A stretch of DNA of 64,000 nucleotides from Novosphingobium sp. UBA6272 (GTDB lineage: Bacteria; Pseudomonadota; Alphaproteobacteria; Sphingomonadales; Sphingomonadaceae), in contig NZ_DJUW01000002.1 of NCBI RefSeq assembly GCF_002440635.1, positions 1 to 64,000 on the forward strand, written 5' to 3'. Position numbers and translations under genes: made by a program. Below are positions 60,640 through 64,000 of the stretch, in pieces. Below the pieces are notes generated by a model. That model saw only the letters and a list, made by a program, of their open reading frames with translations, was not told the origin of the DNA and ran no database searches. Position 1 is the first letter of the stretch, and every line of letters begins with the position of its first letter.

Positions 60640-63633
60640 ATGACTGAACAGCGCGACTATCGAGACACCGTCTTCCTGCCGAAGACCGAGTTCCCCATGA
60701 AGGCCGGCCTCCCCCGGAAGGAGCCGATCATTGCCGCGCGCTGGGAAGCGGAAAAGCTGTACGAGCAGCTGCGCGATGCGCGGCGCGGGCGTGAGACCTT
60801 CATGTACCATGACGGTCCCCCCTATGCGAACGGCGACATGCACATCGGCCACGCGCTCAACCACACGATCAAGGACATGGTCTGCCGCACCCAGAACCTC
60901 TTGGGCAAGAACGCGCCCTATGTTCCGGGCTGGGACTGCCACGGCCTGCCGATCGAATGGAAGGTCGAGGAGCAGTACCGCAAGGCCAAGAAGAACAAGG
61001 ACGAGGTCCCCCTTCTCGAATTCCGCGCCGAGTGCCGGGCCTATGCCCAGCATTGGGTCGACGTGCAGCGCCAGCAGCTCAAGCGGCTCGGCGTGATGGC
61101 CGATTGGAACAATCCCTACCTGACCATGCAGCCCGAGAGCGAGGCGACGATCGTGGCCGAGCTGCTCAAGTTCGCTACCAGCGGCCAGCTCTATCGTGGG
61201 GCCAAGCCGGTGATGTGGTCGCCGGTCGAAAAGACCGCGCTGGCCGAGGCCGAGGTGGAGTATGAAGATATCACCTCGACCCAGATCGACGTGGCGTTTG
61301 AGATTGTTGAATGTCCTAATGACCCAAGCTTGGTCGGAGGTTTCGTCGTAATTTGGACGACAACCCCTTGGACTATACCAGTGAACCAAGCGATCGCCTT
61401 CGGCCCTGACATTCTCTATCGGCGGCTTTACGTTGGCGATACGCCCTACATCGTTGCCGATGCTTTGGTTGAAGCATTTGCGGTTCGCAAACTGGGGCGC
61501 GATTGGCTGCAGAAGCAATGCGATTGGCAGTTCGCAATTGTCGATCAAGAGCTTTACCTAAAGCCAGGAGCTCTCGACGGCGCGGTAGCCCGCCACCCGA
61601 TGCACCACCTCGGCGGGTTCTTTGCCGAGCCGCGGCCGTTCCTGCCGGGCGACTTTGTCACCACCGACTCCGGCACCGGGCTGGTCCACATGGCACCCGA
61701 TCACGGCGAGGACGACTTCGAGCTGTGCAAGGCCCACGGCCTGAACCCCAAGTTCGCGGTTGAAGGCGATGGCAAGTACCGTGAGGACTGGCCCTGGCTG
61801 GGCGGGCAGGGCTCGGTCATCAACCCCAAGTTCAACGCCCCCGACGGGCCGATCTGCTCGGACCTGCGCGAGGCGGGCGGACTGCTGGCGGCTTCGGCGG
61901 ATTACCAGCACAGCTATCCGCACTCGTGGCGGTCCAAGGCCAAGGTGATCTATCGCTGCACGCCGCAGTGGTTCGTGCCGATGGACAAAGAACTCCCCTC
62001 CCGCTTGCGGGAGGGGTCGGGGGTGGGCCAGTCGGCCAATGCAACCCATTCGCCCGATCAGACTCACCCACCCCTAACCCCTCCCGCAAGCGGGAGGGGG
62101 ACTACCCTCCGCGAAATAGCCCTTGCCGAAATCGAACGGGTCCAGTTCACCCCCGACAAGGGCCGCAACCGGATCGGTTCGATGGTCGCGGGCCGTCCCG
62201 ACTGGGTCCTGTCGCGCCAGCGCGCCTGGGGCGTGCCGATCACGCTGTTCGTCAATCGCAAGAGCGGCGAATACCTGGTCGACGAAGCGGTCAACGAACG
62301 GATCGTCGCGGCGGTGCGCGAACACGGCATCGATGCCTGGACGCCCGACACCGCGCACAGCTTCCTGGGCGACAAGTACAACCCCGACGAGTGGGAAGCG
62401 GTTTCCGACATCCTCGACGTCTGGTTCGATTCGGGCACCAGCCACGCCTATGTGCTGGAATCGGATCGCTGGCCTGACCTGTCATGGCCGGCCGACATCT
62501 ATGTCGAAGGCTCTGACCAGCACCGCGGCTGGTTCCAGTCGTCCTTGCTGGAAAGCTGCGCTACCCGTGGCCGCGCGCCCTATGACCGGATCCTGACGCA
62601 CGGGTTCACGATGGATTCCAAGGGCATGAAAATGTCCAAGAGCCTGGGCAATACCATCGATCCCAACAAGGTGATGGAAACCTATGGCGCGGATATCATC
62701 CGGCTGTGGGCGCTGTCGGTCGATTTCACCGAGGATCACCGGATCGGCGATGAAATCCTGAAAGGTGTGTCCGACCAGTACCGCAAGCTGCGCAACACCT
62801 TCCGCTATCTGCTCGGCGCGCTCGACGGCTTCAGCGAGGCCGAGCGGGTGCCGGTGGAGACGATGCCGGAGCTGGAGCGCTATGTGCTGGCGCTGCTGGC
62901 CAGGCTCGACGCGACGCTGCGCAAGGCGACCGACGAGTTCGACTTCAACACCTATGTCCGCGCGCTGACCGATTTCTGCAACGAGGACCTTTCGGCCTTC
63001 TTCTTCGATATCCGCAAGGACAGCCTCTATTGCGACGCGGCGACCGATCCCAAGCGGATGGCCTATCGCACCGTGCTCGACACGCTGTTCCACGCCCTGG
63101 TGCGCTACGCCGCCCCGGTGCTGGTCTTCACCGCCGAGGAAGTGTGGGGAACGCGCTATCCGGAGGCGGGGAGCGTGCATCTGCTTGAGTGGCCGACCCT
63201 TCCCCGTCAGCCCGGGCTTGACCCGGGCCAAGGCTTTTCTTCGGCGACGGCGGCGGAAGGAAGCCAAGCCCCGGATCAAGTCCGGGGTGACGAGCTTTGT
63301 TTTTTTGAGAATGGTGAGCCATTAGTTCGTTGGTCCACTCTTCGAGATCATCGTCGCGCCGTGACGGAAATGATTGAACCTCTGCGGCGAGAAAAAACTG
63401 TAGGATCAAGCTTGGAGGTGGAAGTGACCGCGCCGTTCGCCGACATAGGTGAGACAGTCCTCGCGGAACTGTTCATCGTGTCTTCGGTCAAACAGGGCGA
63501 CACGCTTTCCGTCACCCGCACCACCCACCACAAATGCGGCCGCTGCTGGCGGCACCTCCCCGAGGTGACCGAGGACGGCGCGCTTTGTTCACGTTGCGAT
63601 CAGGTGGTGGCGGGCATGGACGCCGGCGCATGA
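60640..63633 (+). CDS. ileS: Isoleucyl-tRNA synthetase with two in-frame repeat insertions
   Basis: 997 residues; class I synthetases of this type normally have about 930-970. MHIGH (67-71) and KMSKS (664-668) form the ATP site, VIWTTTPWTIPVNQAIAFGP belongs to the CP1 editing domain, and KCGRCWRHLP/CSRCDQV is the C-terminal zinc site. Residues about 452-487 (starting LPSRLREGSG) and 856-885 (LPRQPGLDPG to APDQVRGDE) are encoded by palindromic repeats. Without these 66 residues the length would be 931. Codon use also changes to AT-richer in about 61300-61570 and 63295-63420. Overlaps lspA by 4 bases. Confidence 0.96.
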   Translation: MTEQRDYRDTVFLPKTEFPMKAGLPRKEPIIAARWEAEKLYEQLRDARRGRETFMYHDGPPYANGDMHIGHALNHTIKDMVCRTQNLLGKNAPYVPGWDCHGLPIEWKVEEQYRKAKKNKDEVPLLEFRAECRAYAQHWVDVQRQQLKRLGVMADWNNPYLTMQPESEATIVAELLKFATSGQLYRGAKPVMWSPVEKTALAEAEVEYEDITSTQIDVAFEIVECPNDPSLVGGFVVIWTTTPWTIPVNQAIAFGPDILYRRLYVGDTPYIVADALVEAFAVRKLGRDWLQKQCDWQFAIVDQELYLKPGALDGAVARHPMHHLGGFFAEPRPFLPGDFVTTDSGTGLVHMAPDHGEDDFELCKAHGLNPKFAVEGDGKYREDWPWLGGQGSVINPKFNAPDGPICSDLREAGGLLAASADYQHSYPHSWRSKAKVIYRCTPQWFVPMDKELPSRLREGSGVGQSANATHSPDQTHPPLTPPASGRGTTLREIALAEIERVQFTPDKGRNRIGSMVAGRPDWVLSRQRAWGVPITLFVNRKSGEYLVDEAVNERIVAAVREHGIDAWTPDTAHSFLGDKYNPDEWEAVSDILDVWFDSGTSHAYVLESDRWPDLSWPADIYVEGSDQHRGWFQSSLLESCATRGRAPYDRILTHGFTMDSKGMKMSKSLGNTIDPNKVMETYGADIIRLWALSVDFTEDHRIGDEILKGVSDQYRKLRNTFRYLLGALDGFSEAERVPVETMPELERYVLALLARLDATLRKATDEFDFNTYVRALTDFCNEDLSAFFFDIRKDSLYCDAATDPKRMAYRTVLDTLFHALVRYAAPVLVFTAEEVWGTRYPEAGSVHLLEWPTLPRQPGLDPGQGFSSATAAEGSQAPDQVRGDELCFFENGEPLVRWSTLRDHRRAVTEMIEPLRREKTVGSSLEVEVTAPFADIGETVLAELFIVSSVKQGDTLSVTRTTHHKCGRCWRHLPEVTEDGALCSRCDQVVAGMDAGA
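61993..62100. repeat. Palindromic repeat inserted in frame in ileS (first)
   Basis: Arms CTCCCCTCCCGCTTGCGGGA... (61993-62028) and its near reverse complement (62066-62100) flank a 37-base centre. Each arm also contains its own hairpin, CCTCCCGC-TT-GCGGGAGG. The length of 108 bases equals 36 codons. It lies between the WFVPMDKE and TTLREIALAEIERVQF segments of the enzyme. Confidence 0.88.
63205..63292. repeat. REP-like doublet inserted in frame in ileS (second)
   Basis: Arm 63205-63242 (CGTCAGCCCGGGCTTGACCC...) and arm 63255-63292 (ending CAAGTCCGGGGTGACG) are near reverse complements. Each is a copy of the repeat at 5570-5609. The pair with a short centre forms a BIME-like doublet, translated as about 30 Pro/Gly-rich residues. 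Confidence 0.88.
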
Positions 63634-64000
63634 GCTTCCTCTCCGCCCGCCCCCGCACCATCGGCCTGATCCTGGCCGGGCTGGTCTATTGGTTGGACCA
63701 GTGGATCAAGCGCCAGGTCGACGGACCCTGGGGTCTCACCGAAGAATACATGAAGATCGACCTGTTGCCGTTCTTCGACCTGACCCGGACGCACAATCAC
63801 GGCGTTTCGATGGGATTCCTCACCGCCAATTCGATGGAGATGCGCTGGGGGCTGGTGGCGCTGACCGCCGGAATCGCGCTGATCGTGTTCGTCTGGCTGC
63901 TGCGCGAGAAGAAGTTCGGCGACATCCTGCCGCTCGGCATGGTGCTGGGCGGGGCGCTGGGCAATATCCACGACCGCTACCGCTTCGGCTATGTGCTCGA
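63630..64000 (+). CDS. lspA: Lipoprotein signal peptidase (partial)
   Basis: First 123 codons; it continues past the window end. Membrane helices around GLILAGLVYWLDQWI and WGLVALTAGIALIVFVWLL, the family block DLTRTHNHGVSMGFL, and GGALGNIHDRYRFGYVLD with a catalytic Asp (HDR in place of the usual IDR). It cleaves prolipoprotein signal peptides. ATGA overlap with ileS reproduces the ileS-lspA order seen in many proteobacteria. Confidence 0.93.
   Translation, partial: MSFLSARPRTIGLILAGLVYWLDQWIKRQVDGPWGLTEEYMKIDLLPFFDLTRTHNHGVSMGFLTANSMEMRWGLVALTAGIALIVFVWLLREKKFGDILPLGMVLGGALGNIHDRYRFGYVL

Noticed and set aside
60472..61548. 358-codon minus-strand frame over the ileS start
   Set aside because: Antisense to the HIGH region of ileS; no independent support.

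Overview
The window looks like a chromosomal segment of a sphingomonad alphaproteobacterium (Novosphingobium, Erythrobacter or Sphingomonas type). The reasons are high GC with strong third-position GC bias, a MipZ-type division ATPase, a tonB-exbB-exbD-exbD operon beside a large TonB-dependent receptor, a compact petABC operon, and a LOV-HTH photoreceptor whose sequence closely resembles Erythrobacter EL222. This is inferred from protein content; no rRNA is present to confirm it. Most of the window is ordinary core genome with short gaps and many start/stop overlaps.

Layout. 1-5.6 kb: the start of a glycine-rich cold-shock-like gene, a DUF442 protein, a membrane protein, a sterol-desaturase-family oxygenase, a GMC oxidoreductase, a Gre-factor-like protein and an AT-richer HEPN-like orphan ending in a palindromic repeat. 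5.6-12 kb (minus strand): DEAD-box helicase, TonB-dependent receptor, hisN, prs. 12-16 kb: a 35-bp perfect hairpin, glpX, hom and two secreted hypotheticals. 16-19.6 kb: tonB, exbB and three exbD genes, the third with its own promoter. 19.5-27 kb: Lhr-type helicase, MgtC/DUF4010 membrane protein, phosphomannomutase/phosphoglucomutase, a membrane J-domain protein, mipZ, panC. 27-33 kb: an AraC regulator divergent from an operon of quinone reductase, TauD/TfdA dioxygenase, BKACE enzyme, small hydrolase and MFS transporter, which reads like an uncharacterised catabolic locus; the MFS gene ends inside tRNA-Gly. 33-43.5 kb: aqpZ, petABC, pgeF, pepN, an epimerase, an EamA transporter, a threonine aldolase and a GNAT protein.

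43.5-51.7 kb holds a tight virB2-3-4-6-8-9-10-11 type IV secretion cluster. It has no VirD4, VirB1, VirB5, VirB7 or relaxase in view, and a second VirB2-like pilin gene sits on the opposite strand. 51.7-64 kb: an FAD amine-oxidase-like protein, folE divergent from the LOV-HTH gene, a ROK fructokinase, tRNA-Thr, gpmA, purE, purK, folA, a membrane dipeptidase, ribF, ileS and the start of lspA. The purE-purK-folA and ribF...ileS-lspA stretches are nucleotide, folate, flavin and translation housekeeping.

The most unusual items are an ileS gene carrying two different palindromic repeat elements in frame inside its coding sequence, the coupling-protein-less T4SS with a split pilin gene, the BKACE/TauD catabolic locus, the LOV-HTH/folE pair and the very long perfect hairpin downstream of glpX. 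Start codons were chosen by reading ribosome-binding sites and overlaps by eye; several genes use GTG or TTG.
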